Source: Vibrio atypicus
GTDB taxonomy: Bacteria; Pseudomonadota; Gammaproteobacteria; Enterobacterales; Vibrionaceae
Reading direction: 5' to 3'
NCBI RefSeq assembly: GCF_009811315.1
Contig: NZ_BLID01000008.1
Location: forward strand, 124,001-188,000
DNA length: 64,000 bases
The position numbers and the translations under genes are program-made. Shown piece after piece: positions 9,147 through 17,661 of this stretch. The first letter of the stretch is position 1; every line of letters starts with the position of its first letter. The notes below the pieces were generated by a model, which was given only the letters and a program-made list of their open reading frames with translations, did not search any database and was not told where the DNA came from.

Positions 9147-10187
9147 ATGGAACAAAAGAAAAAAATTAGAATTGCTGTTGTAGGTTGTGGTCGTATCTCA
9201 AAAAACCACTTTGGTTCTATTGAACAATTAGAATCGGAATACGAGTTGGTCGCTGTTTGTGACAATGACCCGGAGGTGTTAGACGCCCATAAGTCACAGT
9301 ATCAAGTTCCCGGTTATCTTTCACTTGATGAGCTTCTTAATTCAGAGCGTTTGGATTTGGTAACTTTGTGCACACCTAGTGGCGTTCATGCCTCTCAAAC
9401 AATTAAAGCGGCTAAGGCTGGAATCAATGTTATTACCGAAAAACCTATGGCTACGAAGTGGGAAGATGGTTTAGCAATGGTTAAAGCTTGTGATGAAGCT
9501 GGGGTGCGCCTATTTGTGGTCAAGCAAAACCGTCGAAACTCCACACTTCAGATGCTTAAACGAGCAGTGGATGAAAAACGCTTTGGTAAAATTCACATGG
9601 TTCACTTAAATGTTTTCTGGACTCGCCCTCAGGAATACTATGATCGTGCATCGTGGTCAGGGACATGGGACATGGATGGTGGTGCTTTCATGAATCAGGC
9701 CACCCATTATGTTGATTTAATGCATTGGCTAATTGGCCCGGTAGAAAAAGTTCATGCGATGACATCGACACATCGTGATATCGAGGTAGAAGATACTGGA
9801 GTTGTCAATTTAAAGTGGCGTAATGGAGCGTTAGGCTCGATGTCCGTTACAATGTGCACATATCCTAAGAACTTAGAGGGGTCTATTACAATTTTGGGCG
9901 AAAAAGGAACTGTTAGGATTGGTGGTGTTGCAGTAAATGACATTCAGGAATGGGTGTTTGAAGATGAGCGCGACTATGATGCAGAGATTGCTAAAGCTAA
10001 CTATCAAACAACTTCTGTTTATGGCTTTGGACATCCTCCTTACTTTCAAAATGTAGCTGATGTATTACGCGGTAAAGCTGAACCTGAAACTGATGGGCGA
10101 GAAGGGCTTAAATCTTTAGAGTTATTGATAAGTACTTATCGTTCTGCTCGAGATCACAAAGAAATTGGTTTACCTCTAAATCTATAA
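9147..10187 (+). CDS. wbpB: UDP-GlcNAcA 3-oxidase/dehydrogenase, WbpB type
   Basis: With ATG 9147 the product is 346 residues and starts MEQKKKIRIAVVGCGRISKNH, a Gfo/Idh/MocA NAD-binding fold. An in-frame GTG at 9132 is possible but lacks a better ribosome site. EKPMATKWEDG and the Y-x-x-R-x-x-W-S-G-T-W-x-x-D-G-G-A-F-M-N segment with an HYVDLMHW active-site region fit WbpB/WlbA, which oxidises C3 of UDP-GlcNAcA so that WbpE can aminate it. It is the first gene of the plus-strand operon, directly after the ops element, and is followed by the matching dehydrogenase, acetyltransferase and aminotransferase. Confidence 0.88.
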   Translation: MEQKKKIRIAVVGCGRISKNHFGSIEQLESEYELVAVCDNDPEVLDAHKSQYQVPGYLSLDELLNSERLDLVTLCTPSGVHASQTIKAAKAGINVITEKPMATKWEDGLAMVKACDEAGVRLFVVKQNRRNSTLQMLKRAVDEKRFGKIHMVHLNVFWTRPQEYYDRASWSGTWDMDGGAFMNQATHYVDLMHWLIGPVEKVHAMTSTHRDIEVEDTGVVNLKWRNGALGSMSVTMCTYPKNLEGSITILGEKGTVRIGGVAVNDIQEWVFEDERDYDAEIAKANYQTTSVYGFGHPPYFQNVADVLRGKAEPETDGREGLKSLELLISTYRSARDHKEIGLPLNL

Positions 10188-10203
10188 CAAGTCGGATAAG
10201 AAT

Positions 10204-11478
10204 ATGAATTTGAATAACCTCAAAATAGGTATTATAGGGTTAGGCTATGTAGGCCTCCCTTTAGCTGTTGAGTTTGGGAAAAAATACCAGACTATCGGCT
10301 TTGACATTAATACAGGACGTGTTTTAGAGCTAGAATCAGGATTTGATTCAACATTGGAATGCACCAATGATGAGCTAAAAAGTGCTAAGTTACTGACTTA
10401 TTCAAGCAATTTAGAGTCAATAAAAGGTTGCAACTTTTATATAGTTACTGTGCCGACTCCCATTACAGAAGAAAATACACCTGACCTAACACCACTCAAG
10501 AAGGCTTCTGAAGCTCTTTCTAAAGTGATTTCGAAAGGCGACGTCGTGGTTTTCGAATCTACAGTATACCCAGGGGCAACAGAAGAAGTATGCATCCCAA
10601 TTATTGAAAAAATGTCTGGCTTGACGTTTAATCAAGACTTTTTTGCTGGTTATAGCCCTGAGCGGATAAATCCAGGAGATAAGGTTAATCGCCTCACAAC
10701 AATAATGAAAATCACTTCTGGTTCTACTTCAGAAGTTGCGGATTTTGTTGATGCAGTATATGCCTCTATTGTTGATGCGGGTACTCATAAGGCATCTTCA
10801 ATTAAAGTAGCAGAGGCAGCGAAAGTAATTGAAAATACTCAACGTGACTTGAATATAGCGATCATAAATGAGTTTGCTAAGATTTTTAATAAACTTGATA
10901 TTGATACGGAAGAAGTCCTAAAGGCTGCAGGTACAAAATGGAACTTTTTGCCATTTAAGCCAGGTTTAGTAGGAGGGCACTGCATTAGTGTCGATCCATA
11001 CTACCTTACGCATAAAGCTCAAGAAGTTGGATATCGTCCTGAAGTCATATTGGCTGGCCGTCGAATTAATGATGGTATGGGAGAATATGTAGCAACGCAG
11101 TTAGTGAAAAAGCTTGCGAGCAAGAAGATTCACATCGACGAAGCTAAAGTATTAATTCTGGGCTTTACTTTTAAAGGAGATTGTCCTGATGTACGAAATA
11201 CGAAAATCATTGATATCGTAAAAGAGCTAAAAGATTTTAATATGTCTGTAGATGTTTATGACAGTTGGGCTTCGAAAGAAGAAGTTCAACGTGAATACAA
11301 TCTAGAGCTGATCGATGAGTTAAATGAAGGGCAGTATGATGCAATTGTGTTGGCCGTTGATCATAGTGAAACGAAGCTTATGGGGGTAGACGCTCTTCGT
11401 AAGTTGGGTAAGCAAGAGCATGTTCTCTATGATGTGAAACATGTTCTATCGGTCGATGACGCTGATATCCGTTTATAG
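10204..11478 (+). CDS. UDP-N-acetylglucosamine 6-dehydrogenase, TviB/WbpO type
   Basis: The 424-residue product starts IGIIGLGYVGLPLAVEFGKK and has FESTVYPGATEE, GYSPERINPGDK, KVIENTQRDLNIA and the catalytic-Cys motif GGHCISVDPYYL. It follows the order and near-identical motifs of Salmonella TviB (VipA). The enzyme oxidises UDP-GlcNAc (or UDP-GalNAc) to the uronic acid with two NAD+. In this operon it would supply UDP-GlcNAcA to WbpB, the role of WbpA in Pseudomonas aeruginosa. It sits 16 bases after wbpB. I leave the symbol blank because the TviB, WbpO and WbpA names reflect substrate differences that cannot be seen here. Confidence 0.92.
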   Translation: MNLNNLKIGIIGLGYVGLPLAVEFGKKYQTIGFDINTGRVLELESGFDSTLECTNDELKSAKLLTYSSNLESIKGCNFYIVTVPTPITEENTPDLTPLKKASEALSKVISKGDVVVFESTVYPGATEEVCIPIIEKMSGLTFNQDFFAGYSPERINPGDKVNRLTTIMKITSGSTSEVADFVDAVYASIVDAGTHKASSIKVAEAAKVIENTQRDLNIAIINEFAKIFNKLDIDTEEVLKAAGTKWNFLPFKPGLVGGHCISVDPYYLTHKAQEVGYRPEVILAGRRINDGMGEYVATQLVKKLASKKIHIDEAKVLILGFTFKGDCPDVRNTKIIDIVKELKDFNMSVDVYDSWASKEEVQREYNLELIDELNEGQYDAIVLAVDHSETKLMGVDALRKLGKQEHVLYDVKHVLSVDDADIRL

Positions 11479-11484
11479 CTAGGT

Positions 11485-11504
11485 AAGGGAGCATTGGCTC
11501 CCTT
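11485..11504 (+). other. Intercistronic hairpin between dehydrogenase and wbpD
   Basis: A perfect 8-bp stem (AAGGGAGC with GCTCCCTT) and 4-base loop lies between the dehydrogenase stop and the wbpD ribosome site. Only a short T tract follows, so it may be a weak terminator, an RNA-processing or stability element. Function is unproven. Confidence 0.5.
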
Positions 11505-11523
11505 TAGTATTCTTGGAGTAATT

Positions 11524-12105
11524 ATGGGTTTCTATAAACATGAAACCGCAATCATCGATGAAGGGGCTTCAATCGGTGTTGAAAGTCGAGTTTGGCATTG
11601 GGCGCATGTATGTTCTGGTGCGAAAATAGGCTGTGGTGTCTCGCTTGGTCAAAATGTATTTGTGGGTAATAAAGTTACTGTTGGCGACTACTGTAAGATT
11701 CAAAATAACGTTTCAGTCTATGATAATGTTCACCTAGAAGAGGGGGTCTTCTGTGGACCAAGTATGGTTTTTACCAATGTATACAATCCTCGTTCGTTAA
11801 TTGAGCGCAAAGACCAGTACCGGGACACGTTGGTAAAAAAAGGCGCAACACTCGGGGCCAACTGTACGATTGTGTGCGGTATCACAATAGGTGAGTACGC
11901 ATTTATAGGTGCAGGTACTGTCGTAAATCGCGATGTTAAGCCTTTTGCTTTGATGGTTGGTGTACCGGCTAAGCAAATTGGATGGATGAGTATGTTCGGT
12001 GAGCAACTAGATTTACCTTTGCAAGGTGAAGCAGAGATCATGTGTCCTCATTCAAAGTTAGTTTACAAGCTTGAAGGATCAAACCTTAGCTTGCTAGAAG
12101 AGTAA
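11524..12105 (+). CDS. wbpD: UDP-2-acetamido-3-amino-glucuronate N-acetyltransferase, WbpD type
   Basis: ATG 11524 is preceded by GGAG at 11515-11518, so the 193-residue product MGFYKHETAIID is preferred over a TTG 30 bases upstream. It is a left-handed beta-helix (hexapeptide repeat) acetyltransferase: VSLGQNVFVGNKVTVGDYCKI, YDNVHLEEGVFCGPSMVFTN and the loop YNPRSLIERKDQY are typical of WbpD/WlbB. It would acetylate the 3-amino group made by WbpE, giving UDP-GlcNAc(3NAc)A. The next gene is the partner aminotransferase. Confidence 0.9.
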   Translation: MGFYKHETAIIDEGASIGVESRVWHWAHVCSGAKIGCGVSLGQNVFVGNKVTVGDYCKIQNNVSVYDNVHLEEGVFCGPSMVFTNVYNPRSLIERKDQYRDTLVKKGATLGANCTIVCGITIGEYAFIGAGTVVNRDVKPFALMVGVPAKQIGWMSMFGEQLDLPLQGEAEIMCPHSKLVYKLEGSNLSLLEE

Positions 12106-12115
12106 TTTGAAAGTT

Positions 12116-13186
12116 ATGCAATTCATAGATTTAGAAGCTCAGTATCAACACTTAAAAGAAAAAATTGATGCACGTATTCATAAAGTTCTCGATCATGGCC
12201 AATACATCATGGGGCCAGAAGTATCGGATCTTGAAGAAAAGCTGGCTGAATATGTAGGCGTGAAACATGTAATTACGTGTGCTAACGGTACTGATGCACT
12301 GACACTAGCTATGATGGCTTTGGATATAAAAGAAGGAGACGCAGTATTCTGTCCGACTTTTACTTTCTTTGCTACTGCTGAAACTATTGCGTTTGCAAAA
12401 GCGATACCCGTATTTGTCGACTCCAATGAAGCGACTTACAACTTGTGTCCGATTGATCTTGAGAAACGTATTCAATCTGTAATCGCAGAGGGAATACTAA
12501 CTCCTAAAGCTATCGTCGCTGTCGATTTGTTTGGACTTCCAGCAGACTACGCTGCGATTGAAGCTTTGGCTGAAAAATACGATTTGAAGTTAATTGAAGA
12601 TGCAGCGCAAGGATTTGGTGGATCGATTAACGGGAAAATGGCAGGCTCGTTTGGTGATATTGCTACAACCAGTTTTTTTCCTGCAAAACCACTCGGTTGC
12701 TATGGTGATGGAGGGGCAATTTTCACAGATAACGATGAGTATGCTGAATTGATCCGTTCCTTAAGAATACATGGTAAAGGTACTGATAAATATGACAATG
12801 TTAGAATTGGAGTAAACAGTCGTTTAGATACAATTCAAGCTGCAATTCTTCTGGAAAAGTTAGCAGAGTTCCCGCAAGAACTAGAAGCTAGAAACAAGTC
12901 CGCAGAAAACTACAAAAAAACTCTTTCAAATGACTTTATTACTCCGAGTGTGCCGGACAATTATTTCAGCTCTTGGGCGCAATATACGGTGAGAAGCAAT
13001 CGTAGAGATGACGCGATGAAAGCGTTTCAAGAGCAAGGTATACCGACAATGGTGTACTACAGAACTTGTATGCATGAGCAAAGTGCTTTTTCGAACTTGA
13101 ACTATAAGAAAGGTGATTTTCCAGTAGCAGAGAAACTTTCTAGTCAAGTATTTAGCCTGCCGATGCATGGATACATGAAAAAATAA
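12116..13186 (+). CDS. wbpE: UDP-3-keto-GlcNAcA aminotransferase, WbpE type
   Basis: ATG 12116 gives 356 residues beginning MQFIDLEAQYQHLKEKIDARI, which matches the start of WbpE; a TTG at 12107 is less likely. It is a DegT/DnrJ/EryC1/StrS PLP enzyme: GTDALTLAMMAL, VDLFGLPADY, IEDAAQGFGG and the PLP-lysine motif SFFPAKPLGCYGDGG are present. It converts the 3-keto sugar from WbpB to the 3-amino sugar with glutamate, in a coupled cycle in which 2-oxoglutarate can regenerate the NAD+ of WbpB. It starts 10 bases after wbpD. Confidence 0.9.
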   Translation: MQFIDLEAQYQHLKEKIDARIHKVLDHGQYIMGPEVSDLEEKLAEYVGVKHVITCANGTDALTLAMMALDIKEGDAVFCPTFTFFATAETIAFAKAIPVFVDSNEATYNLCPIDLEKRIQSVIAEGILTPKAIVAVDLFGLPADYAAIEALAEKYDLKLIEDAAQGFGGSINGKMAGSFGDIATTSFFPAKPLGCYGDGGAIFTDNDEYAELIRSLRIHGKGTDKYDNVRIGVNSRLDTIQAAILLEKLAEFPQELEARNKSAENYKKTLSNDFITPSVPDNYFSSWAQYTVRSNRRDDAMKAFQEQGIPTMVYYRTCMHEQSAFSNLNYKKGDFPVAEKLSSQVFSLPMHGYMKK

Positions 13187-13207
13187 ATTTAAGTATTGGA
13201 ATACATA

Positions 13208-14206
13208 ATGATTGAATTAAAAAATAAGAAAATTTTCATCACAGGTGGCGCAGGCTTTATTGGCTCCACACTGATTGGAAAGTTGATTGATGAGAATGAA
13301 ATTGTCGCATATGACAACTTAGATCGTAATACTTTAAAGAGTCAGCCGTTCTCAAAACATAAAAACCTGACACTTGTTGAAGGTAATGTTTTGGACCGCG
13401 CTCATCTGATCAGATCTGCTCAGGAATCTGAGATATTTATTCATGCAGCAGCTATCGCAGGTATTGATAATACAGTTAAGAGTCCTGTAAGAACGATGAC
13501 TGTAAATATGACGGGTACCTCTAATGCTTTAGAAGCCGCTTACCAAGCTGGTACTGTAGAAAGGTTTCTAGAGTTCTCTACTTCTGAAGTTTTTGGTTCT
13601 AGAGCGTATCGAGTTGACGAACTGAATTCTACGACGACTGGAGCCGTGGGCGAAGCTCGCTGGACCTATGCCGTGAGCAAGTTAGCTGGAGAGCATCTAA
13701 CACATGCATATCATAGAGAGCACGGCTTACCTACTGTTACTTTTAGACCTTTCAACGTCTATGGACCTGGACAAGTTGGAGAGGGGGCGATCTCTATTAT
13801 GATTCGTAAAGCACTTAGAAATGAAGATATTTACATTTTTGGTGATGGTTCTCAAATCCGTGCATGGTGTTTTGTTGATGATATGATCGACGCTCTAATG
13901 AAGGCCTTATCTATGCCTAAGGCTGTTGGTGAGTCGTTTAATATTGGTAATGCCAGAGCCGTAACAACAATTTATGGTTTGGCAGAAACGATTTGTCGAG
14001 TTCTAAACTCAAAGTCGAGAATTATTTTTAGAGACGCACTTTCTGCTGATATCGAACTTCGTATACCTAATGTAGATAAAGCAGATGATTTATTAGATTT
14101 TAAAGCTCAAGTAGATTTAGAGGAAGGCTTAGTTCGCACAGCTGAATGGATAGCAAAGAATATGGATGATCTACCGCAAATGCCGGATATGTTCTTGAGT
14201 AAATAA
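13208..14206 (+). CDS. NAD-dependent sugar-nucleotide epimerase/dehydratase (extended SDR)
   Basis: ATG 13208 gives 332 residues (MIELKNKKIFITGGAGFIGST); a TTG 12 bases earlier is in frame but less likely. The Rossmann loop GGAGFIG, S/T-Y-K catalytic set (FSTSEVFG, YAVSKLAGEH) and FRPFNVYGPGQ mark an extended SDR acting on a nucleotide sugar. The GEARWTYAVSK segment recalls UDP-glucuronate decarboxylase/ArnA-like and 4,6-dehydratase-like enzymes. An aminotransferase and a formyltransferase follow directly, so it may make the keto-sugar they use. Whether it is a dehydratase, decarboxylase or epimerase is open. Confidence 0.8.
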   Translation: MIELKNKKIFITGGAGFIGSTLIGKLIDENEIVAYDNLDRNTLKSQPFSKHKNLTLVEGNVLDRAHLIRSAQESEIFIHAAAIAGIDNTVKSPVRTMTVNMTGTSNALEAAYQAGTVERFLEFSTSEVFGSRAYRVDELNSTTTGAVGEARWTYAVSKLAGEHLTHAYHREHGLPTVTFRPFNVYGPGQVGEGAISIMIRKALRNEDIYIFGDGSQIRAWCFVDDMIDALMKALSMPKAVGESFNIGNARAVTTIYGLAETICRVLNSKSRIIFRDALSADIELRIPNVDKADDLLDFKAQVDLEEGLVRTAEWIAKNMDDLPQMPDMFLSK

Positions 14207-14210
14207 CAGC

Positions 14211-15332
14211 ATGATCAAATTATCACAACCCCAAATACCGGAATCAGCTATATCTCGAGTTGGTGATATATTGCGAAGTGGTCAACTTGTTCACGGTGAA
14301 GAATGCTTAGCATTTGAAAAAGAACTTGCTGAGTATTTAGGTGCGAAGCATGTTTTGGTTGTTAGTAATGGTACCGCCGCGTTACACGTCGCGTTGCTGA
14401 GCCTAGGCGTAGGACGAGGGGATGCCGTAATAGTACCGGACTTCACCTTTACCGCGACTGCAAACATAGTTGAAATGACTGGGGCTAAAGCGGTCATCGT
14501 TGATGTCGAATCCTCTTCTTATAATATGTGTCCAAAGCTATTGGAAGAAAGAATTGCATCTTGGCAAGGGCCTGAAAAGCTCAAGGCAATTATGCCTGTT
14601 CTAGAGTTCGGAAACCCCAAAAATTTAAAACTCTACCGAGCAATAGCGGATAAATACAATTTGAAGCTTATTGAAGACGCTGCTTGCGCTCTTGGTGCTT
14701 CAGATGGGGATGCTAAAGTTGGTACAGTGGGAGATTTTGGTTGTTTCTCATTCCACCCGAGAAAGACATTAACTACTGGTGAAGGTGGAGCGATTGTTAC
14801 CAATGATGATACATTGCACAAAAAAGCGATGTTGTTTAGAAATCATGGTATGGAAAGGTCGGACAAAGGCATCGAGTTTAAGAGTATTGGTTTAAATTAT
14901 CGGCTGACCAATTTTCAAGCTGCAATCGGTCGAGCAATACTGCCAGAGCTAAATGATTGGATTACTAAACGTCGTGCACTTGCTAATCGATATACTGAGT
15001 TGCTGAGCCCTATAGTGGCCCAAGGATTAATAACACTACCTAATATCGTAGATGGTCACAGTGTTCAAACCTATATGATTGTATTGTCCCAGCGCTTTGA
15101 AAGAATTGAGGTTATCAAAGCACTAAGAGCAAAAAAAGTTGAATCAAACCTTGGGGCCCAAAGTATGAGTTCGCTTAGTTTGTTCAATCATTCAAGAAAT
15201 ATAGAGAATAGCTTTGTTGAAGGATCATATTTATATACACATGGACTAGCATTGCCCTTACATGAAGGCATGAGCAATGATGATGTTGAATTTGTCGTCA
15301 ATGAATTGAGCGTGGCTTTATATGGTTTATAA
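14211..15332 (+). CDS. DegT/DnrJ-family sugar aminotransferase
   Basis: The 373-residue PLP enzyme has NGTAALHVALLSLGV, PDFTFTATANIVEMTGA, LIEDAACALGA and the lysine motif SFHPRKTLTTGEGG, the set found in PseC/perosamine-synthase type enzymes. It is distinct from wbpE (12116) and from the PglE-like enzyme at 29481, so the cluster has three sugar aminotransferases and at least three amino sugars or amino positions are expected. It starts 4 bases after the SDR gene and overlaps the formyltransferase by 11 bases, which suggests the three work on one sugar nucleotide. Its keto-sugar substrate is unknown. Confidence 0.85.
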   Translation: MIKLSQPQIPESAISRVGDILRSGQLVHGEECLAFEKELAEYLGAKHVLVVSNGTAALHVALLSLGVGRGDAVIVPDFTFTATANIVEMTGAKAVIVDVESSSYNMCPKLLEERIASWQGPEKLKAIMPVLEFGNPKNLKLYRAIADKYNLKLIEDAACALGASDGDAKVGTVGDFGCFSFHPRKTLTTGEGGAIVTNDDTLHKKAMLFRNHGMERSDKGIEFKSIGLNYRLTNFQAAIGRAILPELNDWITKRRALANRYTELLSPIVAQGLITLPNIVDGHSVQTYMIVLSQRFERIEVIKALRAKKVESNLGAQSMSSLSLFNHSRNIENSFVEGSYLYTHGLALPLHEGMSNDDVEFVVNELSVALYGL

Positions 15333-16242
15333 GAATAAGGTTCTATTTCTGATTTCAAAAAACTCAGGATTGGCATGCCTTAAATCTTTTGTTGCTTACA
15401 ATAAGGTACAAAGCCAAGTTTTTGTTATGACATTTGATGATACTGTTGACGAGCGTAATTGCTTCGAGGACATCAAGTATTATTGTGAAAGCGAAAATTT
15501 AGATCTTAAAGTAGTAAAAAATAATAGAGAATTTCTCGAGATTGTTTTCGGTTATAAATTTGATGCAGCTTTTGTATGCGGTTGGTATTGGATTATCCCC
15601 AACTCCGTTTTGCTTCATCTAAATGATCAGGTTTTTGGTATTCACCACTCTCTTTTACCGAGGTACCGTGGCTTTTCTCCTTTAGTTTGGTCAATGATAA
15701 ATGGTGATGATATTGTAGGCTCTTCACTGTTTAAAATCTCAGATGGTATTGATGTTGGTGATGTTTACTATCAATGGACCGTCGCTGGAAAAGGAAAAAA
15801 AGTTAAGTGCGTCCTAGCTGAATTAGAGTCAAAAATAGCAGATAACTTTGGTTATGTTCTTAAACAAATACTCGATGGCAATAATTTAGGGAAAGAGCAA
15901 GATCATAGTTCGGCTAGTTATTGTGCGCGAAGAAATATTGACTCAGGTTTAATAGATTGGTCACAGTCTGCAGATCGAGTTCTTTGGTTTATCAACGCAC
16001 AAACAGAACCATACCCTGGAGCTTACTTCGAAATCAAGGGAAAACGGTTTATAGTCGAAAGTGCTGAACTATTTACATATCCAGTCTATGCAAAGCCCGG
16101 TCAGGTTGTGATGTTTTTGGACTCAGGCATTGTTATTGGCTGTGGTGATAGTCGTGGAATTGAAGTAAAAGAAATACGTGGCAATGAGGAGCTGAATAAA
16201 GTTCTTAATAGTCATGATTTAGTTTTAGGTCATTCGTTATGA
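15322..16242 (+). CDS. Sugar N-formyltransferase (methionyl-tRNA formyltransferase-like)
   Basis: The 306-residue product has a formyltransferase fold with H-H-S-L-L-P-R-Y-R-G-F-S-P-L around residue 110 and DGIDVGDV with the likely catalytic Asp. A C-terminal FMT-C-like domain with AQTEPYPGAYFEIKGKRF follows. Relatives (ArnA-N, QdtF, WbkC and others) use N10-formyl-tetrahydrofolate to formylate a sugar amino group. In ArnA and Fmt the motif begins N-x-H-x-S; here the sequence reads GIHHS, so the usual Asn position is Gly. It overlaps the upstream aminotransferase gene by 11 bases and hisH2 by 4, consistent with formylation of the amino sugar made upstream. Confidence 0.82.
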   Translation: MVYKNKVLFLISKNSGLACLKSFVAYNKVQSQVFVMTFDDTVDERNCFEDIKYYCESENLDLKVVKNNREFLEIVFGYKFDAAFVCGWYWIIPNSVLLHLNDQVFGIHHSLLPRYRGFSPLVWSMINGDDIVGSSLFKISDGIDVGDVYYQWTVAGKGKKVKCVLAELESKIADNFGYVLKQILDGNNLGKEQDHSSASYCARRNIDSGLIDWSQSADRVLWFINAQTEPYPGAYFEIKGKRFIVESAELFTYPVYAKPGQVVMFLDSGIVIGCGDSRGIEVKEIRGNEELNKVLNSHDLVLGHSL

Positions 16243-16889
16243 TTTCAATAATTGATTGTCAAATGGGTAATATAGGTTCTGTGGTCAATATCATTAAGCA
16301 TATAGGTCATGAAGTGCAAGTTATTAGCAAGAAAGAAGATGTCCTCAACGCTGAAAAACTAATATTTCCGGGAGTGGGCCATTGGGACAATGGAGTTAGA
16401 AAACTCAACGAGAGTGGGTTAAAACCAGCAATCCTTGAAGCTGTCAATGCCCGCGATACCCCCCTGATGGGTATTTGTCTGGGTATGCAACTTCTTTTTA
16501 GCACTAGTGATGAGGGAAATCAGGAAGGTTTGGGGTTAATCCCAGGCCATGTGAAAAAGTTTAACTTTGACACAGTTTCAGGTGACTTATTAACTGGCCC
16601 TAACCGTTTGCGGATTCCTCATATGGGCTGGAATATTGTACAACCTTGTAGAGAGCGAGAGTCAATCTTGGCAGGCCTTGAAGAGCTTGATGATGAGACT
16701 CGTTTCTACTTTGTACATTCTTATCATGCTAGCGATGTGCCAAAAGAATATCAGCTATTAACGAGTCATTATGGGCATGATTTTGTGTGCGCGGTGAATA
16801 AAGACAATGTCTGGGGGTTTCAGTTTCATCCTGAAAAAAGTCATAAGTTTGGTATGCAATTAGTTAAGAACTTTGCAGAGAGCATTTAA
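16239..16889 (+). CDS. hisH2: HisH-like glutamine amidotransferase of the acetamidino pathway
   Basis: The 216-residue class-I glutaminase has PGVGHWDNG, the nucleophile elbow GICLGMQLLF and the HPEKSH His-x-Glu, so the Cys-His-Glu triad is complete. Although it belongs to the HisH family, no other histidine genes are present. Its neighbours hisF2 and wbpG match the Pseudomonas O-antigen set in which HisH2/HisF2 deliver ammonia to WbpG to turn an acetamido group into an acetamidino group. It overlaps the preceding gene by 4 bases and abuts hisF2. Confidence 0.9.
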   Translation: MISIIDCQMGNIGSVVNIIKHIGHEVQVISKKEDVLNAEKLIFPGVGHWDNGVRKLNESGLKPAILEAVNARDTPLMGICLGMQLLFSTSDEGNQEGLGLIPGHVKKFNFDTVSGDLLTGPNRLRIPHMGWNIVQPCRERESILAGLEELDDETRFYFVHSYHASDVPKEYQLLTSHYGHDFVCAVNKDNVWGFQFHPEKSHKFGMQLVKNFAESI

Positions 16890-17660
16890 ATGTTACGAAC
16901 TCGAGTAATTCCAGCTCTATTACTTGATGGACAGGGTTTGGTAAAAACAACCAAATTTAAGTCTCCGGTATATGTAGGTGATGCGTCGAATTCATGTCGA
17001 ATTTATAATCAAATGGAAGTGGACGAACTAGTTTTGTTTGATATTAGAGCATCAAGTAAAGCTTTGCCTGTTCAGTTTGAACTTATCCAGCAAATAGTTT
17101 CTGAGTGTTTTATGCCGATTTGCTATGGCGGAGGGGTAAAAACACTAGAAGACTTTAGAAATCTATTTTATCTAGGTGTAGAAAAGGTTTCTGTAAGTTC
17201 ACTGTTATTTGAAAACCCTCAAATCGTGAAGGAAGCAATAAAGATTTATGGTGCTCAGAGTATTATAGCTACTCTAGATATAAAGCGTTCACGATTTAGA
17301 AAAGTTCAACAGGTATATATTTACAATGGTAAGAATAGAGTTAAAAAAAGCCTAGATGAAATCTTAGGCTTACTCAATTATTTGGGTGTTGGTGAAATCA
17401 TCGTTAATAATATTGATAACGAAGGAACGTGGGAAGGATTTGATTGTGAACTCATTAGGTACTTCACGGATAACACAGAGGTTCCAGTTGTAGCATTAGG
17501 TGGAGCAGGTTCTAAGGAAGACATAAGAAAAGTAATACAACATGGTCATGCGTCAGCGGTCGCATTAGGCAGTATGGCTGTATTTCAATCCAAAGGGATG
17601 GGAGTATTAATAAAGTTCCCAAAATTGAGAGATTTAAAAGAATTATTAGGGGGAAACTAA
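16890..17660 (+). CDS. hisF2: HisF-like ammonia-channelling subunit of the acetamidino pathway
   Basis: The 256-residue (beta/alpha)8 barrel resembles HisF: RTRVIPALLLDGQGLVKT, VDELVLFDI, CYGGGVKT, IATLDIKR and ALGGAGSKEDI. In histidine-pathway HisF the first strand reads IPCLDV, whose Asp is essential for the cyclase reaction; here that position appears as Leu (IPALLL). The protein therefore probably serves only as an ammonia conduit and partner for HisH2 and WbpG, as in HisF2 of Pseudomonas. It starts directly at the hisH2 stop codon. Confidence 0.9.
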   Translation: MLRTRVIPALLLDGQGLVKTTKFKSPVYVGDASNSCRIYNQMEVDELVLFDIRASSKALPVQFELIQQIVSECFMPICYGGGVKTLEDFRNLFYLGVEKVSVSSLLFENPQIVKEAIKIYGAQSIIATLDIKRSRFRKVQQVYIYNGKNRVKKSLDEILGLLNYLGVGEIIVNNIDNEGTWEGFDCELIRYFTDNTEVPVVALGGAGSKEDIRKVIQHGHASAVALGSMAVFQSKGMGVLIKFPKLRDLKELLGGN

Positions 17661-17661
17661 A

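Noticed and set aside
16239..17660. hisH/hisF as part of histidine biosynthesis
   Set aside because: No other his genes are present, HisF lacks the cyclase Asp, and wbpG follows directly.
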